This document shows, in pieces, positions 1-7,479 of a DNA stretch of 64,000 nucleotides (within the stretch, counting starts at the first letter, position 1; every line of letters starts with the position of its first letter). The notes under the pieces were generated by a model that ran no database searches, was not told the DNA's origin, and was given only the letters and a program-made list of their open reading frames with translations. This DNA is from Asticcacaulis sp. EMRT-3 (GTDB taxonomy: Bacteria; Pseudomonadota; Alphaproteobacteria; Caulobacterales; Caulobacteraceae), in contig NZ_JASERT010000001.1 of the NCBI RefSeq assembly GCF_030027245.1, positions 2,791,211-2,855,210 of the forward strand. The letters are read 5' to 3'. Position numbers and translations under genes: made by a program.

Positions 1-851
1 GCCACGACAGGGCGTGAATCGAGGCGCGACATCACAGTCAGCAGGGCCGAGGAATCGATCCCGCCGGACAGGAACAGCCCCACAGGCGCATCCGAGCGCA
101 TATGAAGACGCACGCTGTCCTGCAAATGCTGATCAAGCTGGCGATAGGCCGTTTCATAGCTCAGAGGCACAGGCCGGGTGGCGCGCCGGGTATGGGGTCT
201 GCGGCGCTCCTGGTGAACAATGGCAGCATTGTCGATCACCAGTGTCTCACCGGGCAGCAAGCGTTGTATATCGGCAAACACGGTGGTTGTCCCGGTCGTA
301 AACTGAAGCTGAAGCATTTCCGCCCTTACGCGCGGCACCAGGCTCCTGCCGGCCAGTCCGGCGGCAATCAGGGCCTGAGGTTCAGAAGCGAAGGCAAAGA
401 AGGCCGGCGTCATCACATAGTAGAGCTGTTTAATACCATACGGGTCGCGGGCCAGAACCAGTGCCTGTTTGCGGGCGTCGAACAGGGCCAGGGCATACAT
501 TCCGCGAAGATGACGGGTGAAACCAAGCCCATATTTTTCATAAAGATGCAGAGCCGATTCACAGTCCGATCCGGACTTAAACCCGGCCTGTGGCAAACTT
601 TCGCGTATATCGGGATCATTATAGATTTCGCCATTGGCGACAAGAACTGTACCATCATCCGCAATGAAGGGTTGCTGGCCATGGTCGATATCGACAATGG
701 CCAGCCGCGTATTGAGCAGCCCAACCGTGCCATGACAAAAAATCCCGGCACCGTCCGGACCGCGATGAACAAGAGCGGCCGCCATCTTTTTGAGAGTTCC
801 GGAATCCGCAACCTGTCCGTCGCGCATCATAATACCGGCAATTCCACACAT
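1..851 (-). CDS. asnB: Asparagine synthase (glutamine-hydrolysing), N-terminal part, cut by the window edge
   Basis: The first 283 residues of a class II glutamine amidotransferase / asparagine synthetase run off the start of the window. The protein opens with MCGIAGI, so Cys2 is the N-terminal nucleophile after Met removal. HRGPDG, NGEIYN and the GSDCE region of the glutaminase domain follow. Near the window edge SGGIDSS, the ATP pyrophosphatase P-loop of the synthetase domain, is visible. The family makes Asn from Asp, Gln and ATP; paralogues in polysaccharide loci amidate sugars or peptides. Two glycosyltransferases follow, one divergent, so a role in surface polysaccharide synthesis is as likely as amino-acid supply (inference). 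The ATG is fixed by the need for Cys2. Confidence 0.9.
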   Translation of the reverse strand, partial: MCGIAGIMMRDGQVADSGTLKKMAAALVHRGPDGAGIFCHGTVGLLNTRLAIVDIDHGQQPFIADDGTVLVANGEIYNDPDIRESLPQAGFKSGSDCESALHLYEKYGLGFTRHLRGMYALALFDARKQALVLARDPYGIKQLYYVMTPAFFAFASEPQALIAAGLAGRSLVPRVRAEMLQLQFTTGTTTVFADIQRLLPGETLVIDNAAIVHQERRRPHTRRATRPVPLSYETAYRQLDQHLQDSVRLHMRSDAPVGLFLSGGIDSSALLTVMSRLDSRPVV

Positions 852-1004
852 GGATCGTCTCACACTCATAAGGTCTGCGTTATAAGACACCGCTCATTGC
901 CGAGACTCGTAACGAGTATGAAACATTTTTCGATGGTGCCACACATCTGACGGTGTCATGTCTTTACCAGGTCTGCGATCCTGGCCAGGCGTGACGGAAA
1001 TGCA

Positions 1005-1760
1005 ATGAAAATTTCTCTAAGTATCTGTATAATATGTAAAAATGAAGAAGACCGGATCGGCGCATGTCTGGATTCCGTCCAAGGACTTTCGGACGACGTG
1101 GTCGTGGTGGACAGCGGATCGACCGATACGACCACCGATATAGCCAGAGCAGCGGGCGCGCGGGTTTTTCACAATCCCTGGTCGGGCTATGGGCCGCAGA
1201 AGCGTTTCAGCGAGGATATGGCCAGGCATAGCTGGATTTTAAATCTCGATGCGGATGAGGTCTTAAGCCCGGCTATCGCCCGTGAGATCCGCACCCTGTT
1301 GGAAAAGCCACCGCAATTTGTCGCCTACAGGCTCAAAATCATGACCATTTACCCGGACAAGACGGCGCCGCGTCTGTGGGCGGATTATAATAATTATGTC
1401 CGCCTGTATGACCGAAGACAGGTGCGCTTTCGTGAAAGCCCTGTTCATGACACTGTGGATACCGGCTTACATAAAGTCGGCCAGCTTCAGGGGCAGGTAC
1501 TGCATTTTTCGGCGCGTTCCTATGCCCATATACGCCAGAAGCTCGCCGCCTATACCGACCTTCAGGCCAGGACGCTCAGGAAGTCACGCCTGTATATCGC
1601 CCTGCGCCTGCCGTTTGAATATCCGGCGACCTTTTTCCGCTATTATATTATGCGCAGGCACGTGACCGGCGGATGGGACGGTATACTCAGTTCGCACCTG
1701 GCCGCCGAGGCGCGCTTTGGCCGCCTGCTCAAAATGTGGGCCTATAAGGCATCTGCCTGA
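1005..1760 (+). CDS. Glycosyltransferase family 2, WaaE/KdtX-like
   Basis: A 251-residue cytoplasmic GT2 enzyme. The N-terminal ICKNEEDRI and VVDSGSTD segments and the acidic NLDADE motif (about residue 85, the DXD-type metal and nucleotide-sugar site) are typical of the LPS-core beta-1,4-glucosyltransferase (WaaE/KdtX) subgroup. That group also shares the RLYDRR and ESPVHD segments seen here. No membrane segment is evident. It is divergent from the asparagine synthase gene and its last 19 bases overlap the convergent GT4 gene. Donor sugar and acceptor cannot be told from sequence. A role in lipopolysaccharide or another surface glycan is inferred. Confidence 0.9.
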   Translation: MKISLSICIICKNEEDRIGACLDSVQGLSDDVVVVDSGSTDTTTDIARAAGARVFHNPWSGYGPQKRFSEDMARHSWILNLDADEVLSPAIAREIRTLLEKPPQFVAYRLKIMTIYPDKTAPRLWADYNNYVRLYDRRQVRFRESPVHDTVDTGLHKVGQLQGQVLHFSARSYAHIRQKLAAYTDLQARTLRKSRLYIALRLPFEYPATFFRYYIMRRHVTGGWDGILSSHLAAEARFGRLLKMWAYKASA

Positions 1761-2800
1761 GCCGCTATGCTCACGATGGCCTGACGCAGCCGCGCGCGTC
1801 CTGCCGCGAAGCCATATTGGCCAAGCGCACGGGCCTGGGCTTTTTGGGCCATATCTGTGGTTTCCGGCCAGTGCGTGATGACGTCGCGCAGGGCGTGAGC
1901 CAGGGCCTGCGGGTTTCCGCCGGGAAACAGGCGGCCATAGGTGCCGCCATCTAATATCTCGCGCGGCCCTTCCAGGTCGGAAGCCGCCACGGGGACGCCC
2001 GCCGCCATCGCTTCGACGACGACCAGCCCAAATGGCTCATAGCGTGATGGCACGACAAACAGATCCAGTTCGCCGAGAAAGGGCAGGACAGGCGACTGCC
2101 AGCCGCAAAAGGTAACAAAGGCCTCCAGATTCAGGTTGTGGCATTGCGCGGCAAGCGCCTCGCCTTCGGGCCCCTCTCCGGCGATACGCAAGCTAAAGGC
2201 GACGCCCTCATCGCACAAGATCGCCGCCGCCTTGAGCAGCACGTCGAAACCCTTTTGCTCATGCAGTCGTCCCAGGGCGCCGATCACCGGTACACCCGTC
2301 GGCGCGGGCTTGACCGGCAGGCTGTCCAGCGGGCTGAAATTGCTGACCAGACACGCGGGCGTATCGGGATAGCGCTGCCTGACGTGTTGCAGCACATTCT
2401 GACTGACGCAAATTGCCGCCTTCATATGTCTGAGGTGCGCCTTGTCAAAGGCGTTATGCATGACCTGAACGGTTTTGCCGCCCAGACCGGCCAGCGGTGA
2501 CAGGCACAGGCCCGCCGCCCGGTTGCCATGCGCCAGAACCATGTCCGGGCGAAAGGCGCGGCTATAACGGCGCAGGCGCAGGCTGGCCAGCGGGTCGAGA
2601 TTGAAGCGCGCCTGCAAGGGTGCAAAGGCGCCAGGGGTGATCTGCGACGCCAAAAGACCCTCAGCCAAAAGACCCCCGGGATGACCGATGCTCAGCACCT
2701 CGAAGCCTTCCTCCGTCAGCGCGTGATGATAATGCACAGCCATCGCCTCCACGCCGCCCCGCGCTTTGGCCAGCATGATGTTGATGATGCGCATGAACAT
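1742..2800 (-). CDS. Glycosyltransferase family 4 (GT-B fold)
   Basis: A 352-residue GT4 enzyme. It has the KARGGVE donor loop near the N terminus, GRLHEQKGFDVLL at the start of the second Rossmann domain, and the C-terminal EPFGLVVVEAMAAGVPV signature with the EX7E glutamates that contact the nucleotide sugar. A second in-frame ATG lies at 2794, so the true start may be two codons later. The 3' end overlaps the convergent GT2 gene by 19 bp. With the asparagine synthase and GT2 it forms one flank of a glycan locus that continues outside the window. Specificity is unknown. Confidence 0.9.
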   Translation of the reverse strand: MFMRIINIMLAKARGGVEAMAVHYHHALTEEGFEVLSIGHPGGLLAEGLLASQITPGAFAPLQARFNLDPLASLRLRRYSRAFRPDMVLAHGNRAAGLCLSPLAGLGGKTVQVMHNAFDKAHLRHMKAAICVSQNVLQHVRQRYPDTPACLVSNFSPLDSLPVKPAPTGVPVIGALGRLHEQKGFDVLLKAAAILCDEGVAFSLRIAGEGPEGEALAAQCHNLNLEAFVTFCGWQSPVLPFLGELDLFVVPSRYEPFGLVVVEAMAAGVPVAASDLEGPREILDGGTYGRLFPGGNPQALAHALRDVITHWPETTDMAQKAQARALGQYGFAAGRARLRQAIVSIAAQADAL

Positions 2801-2877
2801 ATCCTGGAAACGTGGGTCTAAATGGAGTCAAGCCGAACCAAATTGCGGCGCTCACCGAGACCTGCCTGATGATTCGC

Positions 2878-2993
2878 CTAAAGCAACGAGCGTTTAATTT
2901 GACTTACAAATTGAATGCGAGATGCGGAAAAACGTAAATGTAGAGCGGGTTGCATGCCTTTGACCGATTCAATCAGAATGCAAACCGCTCTAA
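2878..2993 (+). repeat. 117-bp CTAG-family interspersed repeat, copy A
   Basis: One of five near-identical copies in this window (others at 25736, 28667, 40182 and 40963). This copy is one base shorter and its ends have decayed to CTAA. It holds a small hairpin (AATTTG/CAAATT) and a large one in which TAGAGCGGGTTGCAT pairs with ATGCAAACCGCTCTA across a loop of about 20 nt. It lies between the GT4 gene and the integrase remnant. No reading frame is convincing. Confidence 0.85.
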
Positions 2994-3136
2994 AGCGAAC
3001 CTAAACCAACTTCCATTTTGCGCTGATTTAAGCGGCGATAAGCGGAGCTTCTGTGGTTGCCGCCCGGAGCGCAAGAAGATTCTGATCTAAATGGCCCTAT
3101 GACCCCATCGCTGTTAAAAAGGCCAAGTGAGAAACA

Positions 3137-3246
3137 ATTAGCGAACATTTGCTTTCTCTGTGATGTCGGCCCGATGAGCCTTCGAGGCCAGACGGCTGAT
3201 TGTAGCGCGGTGTGCTCGGAACAATCGCGCCACGAATGATGCGGCC
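3137..3246 (-). pseudogene. Possible recombinase C-terminal helix-turn-helix remnant
   Basis: On the minus strand one frame reads FVARLFRAHRATISRLAS and ends at a stop near 3137. This resembles the C-terminal helix-turn-helix of serine recombinases (resolvase/invertase), which carry a similar ARLF...HRATISRL pattern. It follows directly on the decayed integrase but in another frame, so it looks like a second mobile-gene scar fused to the first. The match is short and rests on pattern alone. Confidence 0.3.
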
Positions 3247-3985
3247 GATGGGGAAGATAGTTCGGTCGCCGCTACGGAAGAACTCAATCAGAGCGTTGAT
3301 TTCATCCTCTCTCGGGCGCCTGTCCCTTTCGCGGCTTTTACCAATAAGCCCGAGCCGGCCCAGTGCGATGCGTGCCAGATCGACATGCTCATACCAAGCT
3401 GCGATGACTTTGACTCATCGCAGCTTGGCAAGCGCGACTGCGCGTCGCCGCTTATGCGGCGAGCCATGCGGCGCTTGAGCTGCAAAAATGCGAATACCAA
3501 CTTGCACCTAAATAGGTTCAGGTCTGCGCAAGTTGGTATCAGTTGTCAGGGGGCAGGCCGTGGATAGCGGCTCCGTGGGAAGGCAGTGTGCTGGTGTAAA
3601 CCAATATCTACCCCGACCGTCACAGGGCCAGCGCCGTCCCTGGCGCGCGTCTTACCGAAAGCAATTATACGCTCCCGATCAAGCTTATCGAGCCTGACCT
3701 CGCCCAAATGCCTTTCAATGAGCTTCAGGCTATACTCTTTTGATCGCCCGATTTTCTTGCCAACCTCCTTCATATCGGAGATATGAAGCGCTATAAGGCC
3801 CTTGAATGTCTTTATACCGTCCACATTCTTTTTGGTCGGCGTTTTGCCATTGTCGATTTCGCTCTCTACACGTCGCGACCAGATTTCAGCATCTTTTTTC
3901 AGGGAAAGGTCTCGCTCAGGACGTGACCCTTCCGGCAGATCATTGCCCGCCAGTTCCCGGAAGGAAGCCGCGTTAAGGTCGCCAT
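3246..3985 (-). pseudogene. Tyrosine-type phage/island integrase, broken by frameshifts and an insertion
   Basis: The remnant begins at an ATG at 3985 (MATLTRLPSGNWRA...KGHVLSETF, the usual N terminus of these integrases). It shifts frame near 3902, continues as KKDAEIWSRRVESEIDNGK... with a SAM-like core-binding domain, and shifts again near 3590 (THGAAIHG-like segment). It is then interrupted by a 149-bp palindromic element (3391-3539) and resumes as VDLARIALGRLGLIGKSRERDRRPREDEI, stopping before the catalytic R-H-R-Y residues. It cannot encode an active enzyme. It points away from dusA, directly upstream of that gene, as expected for an element that had integrated at the dusA 5' end. Confidence 0.8.
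3391..3539. repeat. REP-like double-hairpin element inside the integrase remnant
   Basis: The element is bounded by ATACCAA on the left and TTGGTAT on the right. It contains a 14-bp perfect stem (3394-3407 with 3415-3428, loop of 7), a CGCCGC/GCGGCG hairpin near 3447-3462, and a 12-bp perfect stem (3494-3505 with 3528-3539). Integrase sequence continues on both sides, so the element appears to have inserted into that gene. The arrangement resembles REP/BIME elements moved by RAYT transposases; no RAYT gene is in the window. Confidence 0.65.
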
Positions 3986-4110
3986 ACTGAGCGCTCCGGC
4001 GTGAACAAAACGTGTGCAGTGAGAGATCGTAAGTGGTAGTATATGGTCGTTTTTTTGCTGCACACGGGGCGTAAGTCGTTCTCGTTTTAGTCTTTGATAG
4101 TATTGAAAAA

Positions 4111-5130
4111 ATGATTAAAAAGCAAGCACATATTTTTAGTGTGGCCCCGATGATGGACTGGACGGATCGGCATTGCCGCGCCTTCCATCGCGCCCTGACG
4201 CGTCATGCCTTGCTCTATACGGAGATGGTCACGACCAAGGCGGTTATTCATGGCGACCGTGAGCGCCTGATCGGCTTTGACGCCTGTGAGCATCCGGTGG
4301 CTCTGCAACTGGGTGGTTCGGAGCCGGACGAACTGGCGCAATGCGCCAAGATCGCCGAAGACTGGGGCTATGACGAGGTCAATCTCAATTGCGGCTGCCC
4401 ATCCGACCGGGTGCAATCGGGGGCTTTCGGGGCCTGCCTGATGCTGGAACCGCAAAAAGTGGCCGACGGGATGCAGGCCATGCGCGAAGCCGTGGCGATA
4501 CCGGTTACGGTCAAGTGCCGCATCGGCGTTGATGAGCAGCATCCGCGCGACAGTCTGTTTTCTCTGGTCGAGGCCTGCGCCAAAGCGGGGGTGACCAGTT
4601 TTGCCGTCCATGCGCGCAAGGCCTGGCTGAAGGGCTTGTCGCCCAAGGAAAACCGCGATATTCCGCCGCTCGATTACGATCTGGTCTATGAGCTGAAGCG
4701 CAGCCATCCCGAACTGACCATCGTGATCAATGGCGGCATTGCCTCGCTGGATGCGGCCGAGGCCCATCTGGCCTATGTTGATGGTGTGATGCTGGGGCGT
4801 GCCGCCTATCACGAACCGGCTCTGCTGGGGCAGGTGGACCGGCGCTTTTTCGGCAAAACGGATGATGTCGGCGTGTTCGCGGCGCTTGACGCCTATCGCC
4901 CCTATATGCAGGCGCAGCTTGCGGCAGGTGTGCCGCTGACCCACATGACGCGCCACATGCTGGGTCTGATGCACGGCCTGGCCGGGGCGCGGGCTTTTCG
5001 CCGCATCTTGACGGTGGATTCGATCGCGCCGGGCGCCGGGCTTGAGGTGCTGGATCGCGCTGTCGATGCTGTGCAGGAAGCCCAGGCGGCGGTCGAGGCG
5101 CGCCGTGCTGCTTTTACGGATGCAGGATAA
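4111..5130 (+). CDS. dusA: tRNA-dihydrouridine(20/20a) synthase DusA
   Basis: A 339-residue FMN- and NADPH-dependent TIM-barrel enzyme that reduces U20/U20a in the D-loop of tRNAs. SVAPMMDWTDRHCR at the N terminus is diagnostic of DusA rather than DusB or DusC. NLNCGCPSDRVQSGAFGACL carries the catalytic cysteine (Cys96), which protonates the uracil. INGGI and GVMLGRAAY form the FMN phosphate site. The start at MIKKQAH is the only ATG before the conserved block; its first codons may derive from an element once integrated here, because dusA 5' ends are known integration sites and an integrase remnant lies upstream. The 3' end overlaps the convergent protease gene by 17 bp. Confidence 0.97.
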   Translation: MIKKQAHIFSVAPMMDWTDRHCRAFHRALTRHALLYTEMVTTKAVIHGDRERLIGFDACEHPVALQLGGSEPDELAQCAKIAEDWGYDEVNLNCGCPSDRVQSGAFGACLMLEPQKVADGMQAMREAVAIPVTVKCRIGVDEQHPRDSLFSLVEACAKAGVTSFAVHARKAWLKGLSPKENRDIPPLDYDLVYELKRSHPELTIVINGGIASLDAAEAHLAYVDGVMLGRAAYHEPALLGQVDRRFFGKTDDVGVFAALDAYRPYMQAQLAAGVPLTHMTRHMLGLMHGLAGARAFRRILTVDSIAPGAGLEVLDRAVDAVQEAQAAVEARRAAFTDAG

Positions 5131-5641
5131 GGCTGGAAGGCGTGGCTTCGATGCGCGATAACCGCCCCAGATAGCTCATGCCGAGCAGGGAGGTGGAAAG
5201 CCCGTCTTTCAGCACCAGGGCCGGAACATCCGATACCGTACTTTGGCCGATTTCGACCGAAGCCAAGGTGACGGAGGCGGCCAGCACCTGTCCGTTGGCG
5301 GTGGCCACCTTGTGATCATAGGTGAGGGTGCGGGCGTCGAAGCCGAGGCGCTGGGCGTCGGCGGGTGTCAGGGCCACGACGGTTGCGCCGGTATCGACCA
5401 GAAAATGTACAGCGTGGTCATTGACGGAGGCATTGGCCCAGAAATGACCATCCGCCGCCTTGGGGATGGCCGTGACGTGGCTGTCGCTGACCGAGGCCGA
5501 CAAATTGGCGACGGCGGTGGTGACGCTGGCACTGGCGACGCTGGCCGGGATTTCCGGGTGCGGATCGAGCGACAGAACGCCGCTACCGGCCAGAACCGCG
5601 CAAAACACCGCGCTGCCCAGGACAATGGCCGATCTGATCAT
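5114..5641 (-). CDS. Retropepsin-like aspartic protease, exported (clan AA, TIGR02281-type)
   Basis: A 175-residue protein with an N-terminal signal or anchor helix (about residues 5-22), a Ser/Ala/Val-rich linker and a single retropepsin-like domain. HFLVDTGATVVAL holds the catalytic Asp (Asp83), and ALTPADAQRLGF and LLGMSYLGRL match the family. One catalytic Asp per chain implies a homodimer. The open frame extends to 5704, but a GGAG at good spacing favours the ATG at 5641, which also puts the signal segment at the N terminus. It probably faces the periplasm. Physiological substrates of this bacterial group are poorly known. It is convergent with dusA. Confidence 0.85.
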   Translation of the reverse strand: MIRSAIVLGSAVFCAVLAGSGVLSLDPHPEIPASVASASVTTAVANLSASVSDSHVTAIPKAADGHFWANASVNDHAVHFLVDTGATVVALTPADAQRLGFDARTLTYDHKVATANGQVLAASVTLASVEIGQSTVSDVPALVLKDGLSTSLLGMSYLGRLSRIEATPSSLILHP

Positions 5642-5985
5642 GAAGACGCTCCGCGATAAGCCGACAGAACCGGCATAGACCCGTTTTGGGTATGCCGCCA
5701 TCATGGCACAGGAGGGTTGCTGTTCAATGAATCGCCGTAACGATTACCGTCTATGTTATTTTTTGAACTTAAACGCATCCGTTAATAATAATTAATTCCA
5801 TTAAATACAGATATTTAAATTGAACATGAAAAATAATATGCTCCGTATTCGGAATAATTCTTGTTATTTTTTGCACACTCAAGCATACTCAACCCCGACG
5901 CGACGACGACTGAGAGGGTGAAAACCCCTGCGAGCCGCGGCGCGTCTTCTGGTCCATCACGCATTTGGAAAAGGAGACGCACCCC

Positions 5986-6120
5986 ATGCAAGACCAAGAC
6001 AAGAAACAACATGCCATGACCTCTTTCGCTCTGTTCGGCGGCTTTTTCGGCAGTCCGCGCAGCAAGACGGAACGGGCTGTCAGTCGCCCTCAGGATTACA
6101 AGCCGTTTAACCGCAAATAG
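5986..6120 (+). CDS. Small 44-residue protein of unknown function
   Basis: A short frame starting MQDQDKKQHAMTSFALFGG and ending DYKPFNRK. It is preceded by an excellent Shine-Dalgarno (AAAAGGAG, about 8 nt before the ATG) and followed within 45 bp by a strong intrinsic terminator. This is the layout of a monocistronic small gene. The middle FALFGGFFGSP is hydrophobic and both ends are charged, so a peripheral membrane or amphipathic peptide is possible. I do not recognise a family. The competing minus-strand frame across this region has no plausible product. Confidence 0.6.
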   Translation: MQDQDKKQHAMTSFALFGGFFGSPRSKTERAVSRPQDYKPFNRK

Positions 6121-6160
6121 GTCGTTCGCTTTTCGCGGCAACCTCGATTCTGAAATGCAA

Positions 6161-6196
6161 AAATCCTCCCATGAACCGGTCATGGGAGGATTTTTT
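6161..6196 (+). terminator. Intrinsic terminator of the 44-residue gene
   Basis: A 14-bp perfect stem (6161-6174 with 6180-6193), a 5-nt loop ACCGG and a run of six T. The stem begins with A residues, so it could also act on the minus strand for the convergent side, but no minus-strand gene ends just upstream. Confidence 0.9.
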
Positions 6197-6236
6197 ATGC
6201 ACGCCGCCCTGAATGAGACAAGGCGCCGAGCTTCAG

Positions 6237-6611
6237 CTAGTTCGAGGCCAGCTTCACGCCGGACTTGGCTTCCGCCGCTGCCATATTGGGGCTGGTCTTG
6301 GAAATCCGGGTCGAAGCGCCCGAACCGTCAGCGTTGAATTTCGACGAAGCCTCGACCCAGTACAGGCCGTCGGCAGCCAGGAAGTTGTACTTGTAATCGA
6401 CATTGTAAGCATTGCCGTGGAAGTCGCAGCTTTCAACATTGACCATCTGTTTGCCGGTGACAGGCACGACCTTGCTGACGGCTGCCTTGGCGACACCGGC
6501 AGCGAGCATACCGGCTGTCGATTCCTGGTCGTCCGAGCAGCTTCCCGCCTGAGCTGAGACGGCGGTCAGGGCCAGGGCGGCGGTAGCGATAATAAGAACT
6601 TGTTTGATCAT
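6237..6611 (-). CDS. Small secreted protein, first of two tandem paralogues
   Basis: A 124-residue protein with a clear Sec signal peptide (MIKQVLIIATAALALTAVSAQA, cleavage after AQA). The mature part of about 100 residues has two conserved Cys (GSCSDDQE and VESCDF), a YNVDYKYNFLAADGLYWVEA core and the C-terminal tail GVKLASN. The ATG at 6611 has AAGGAG before it; the frame continues upstream to 6725 but that would bury the signal peptide. It closely resembles the next upstream gene (6828-7214), sharing the Cys pair, the ADGLYWV core and the tail. I do not recognise a named family. A periplasmic protein with one disulfide is inferred. Confidence 0.8.
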   Translation of the reverse strand: MIKQVLIIATAALALTAVSAQAGSCSDDQESTAGMLAAGVAKAAVSKVVPVTGKQMVNVESCDFHGNAYNVDYKYNFLAADGLYWVEASSKFNADGSGASTRISKTSPNMAAAEAKSGVKLASN

Positions 6612-6827
6612 GGGGTTTCTCTCCTTGATTTCTTCAGGGTGAGTTGAAGCTACAACAAATTGAAAAACATTCAGTAAATCCCGGAAAAACCTTTTGTTAG
6701 GCGGGGTAAACGCCGGTATCGGCAAACCCTTGATTTTGTACGGTTGAAAGTTAATGTTTCAAATGAAACCATGAACATAAAGAAAAAGCGCGAAAAAATT
6801 TTATTTTTTCCCGCGCCTTATCTGAAT

Positions 6828-7214
6828 TTAGTTGGAAGCGAGCTTCACGCCAGCCTTGGCCGAAGCGGCTGCCAGATTGGGGCTCAGCGAGGTGAACTTC
6901 ATATCGGCCACAGCACCGCCGGTAAATTTGGCATGGCCGGAAACCCAGTACAGGCCATCGGCGCCGATGACATTATACTTGAAATCGGCGATCAGGCTGC
7001 CGCCCGCTGAATCGCAGGTATCGATATTGATCATCTGCTTGCCAGCCGTGTGAACGACACTGGAAATCTTGGCGGCGGCGGCGGCGGCAATCGCCTTGCC
7101 GACCGTATTTTCCTGGCCGTCATCGCAATCGGCCATGGCCTGACCGGCGAAAACAACGGCGGATAAGCCCAGTACACCGGCAACAAGCCAGGTTTTGGAA
7201 GCGGACTTCTGCAT
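6828..7214 (-). CDS. Small secreted protein, second of two tandem paralogues
   Basis: A 128-residue protein with an N-terminal signal peptide (TWLVAGVLGLSAVVFAGQAMA, cleavage after AMA). The mature domain has ADCDDGQENTVGK, INIDTCDSAGG and ADFKYNVIGADGLYWVSG and ends in KAGVKLASN. It pairs with the downstream gene at 6237-6611 and evidently arose by tandem duplication. The 216-bp gap between the two contains AT-rich sequence and no terminator that I can see, so they may be co-transcribed or have separate promoters. The function is unknown. The conserved Cys pair suggests a disulfide-stabilised periplasmic fold. Confidence 0.8.
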   Translation of the reverse strand: MQKSASKTWLVAGVLGLSAVVFAGQAMADCDDGQENTVGKAIAAAAAAKISSVVHTAGKQMINIDTCDSAGGSLIADFKYNVIGADGLYWVSGHAKFTGGAVADMKFTSLSPNLAAASAKAGVKLASN

Positions 7215-7387
7215 TTTGCAAACTCTCTTGATATATTACGCGTTACGATTCAAGTGACCGGCCCAGCCGTTTTTCGGCATGTCGATTGGCCTTGAGCGTG
7301 CTTTTATATAACTGTGTTTAATGTGTGGTGAATTTTATTGCGCTGCACGAAATATTTTTAATGCCCTGAATATACTGATAGAACTCA

Positions 7388-7422
7388 TAAAAAAAGGAGA
7401 CATCGCCGGGATGTCTCCTTTT
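7388..7422 (-). terminator. Intrinsic terminator downstream of the chemoreceptor gene
   Basis: A 12-bp perfect stem (7392-7403 with 7411-7422), a 7-nt loop and, on the minus strand, a run of eight T after the stem. It lies 58 bp after the end of the methyl-accepting chemotaxis gene. Confidence 0.9.
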
Positions 7423-7479
7423 CGTCTGTTGTGGCGTGGCCTCATACCGGCCGGGCCTGGCCGGGGTTGAGGACGCGCG

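Noticed and set aside
102..950. 282-codon plus-strand frame opposite the asparagine synthase
   Set aside because: It is the shadow of a minus-strand frame with an unmistakable MCGIAGI start and SGGIDSS motif; its own translation has no family features.
5815..6183. 122-codon minus-strand frame across the 44-residue gene
   Set aside because: It runs through the terminator hairpin and has no ribosome site or family features, whereas the plus-strand small gene has both signals.
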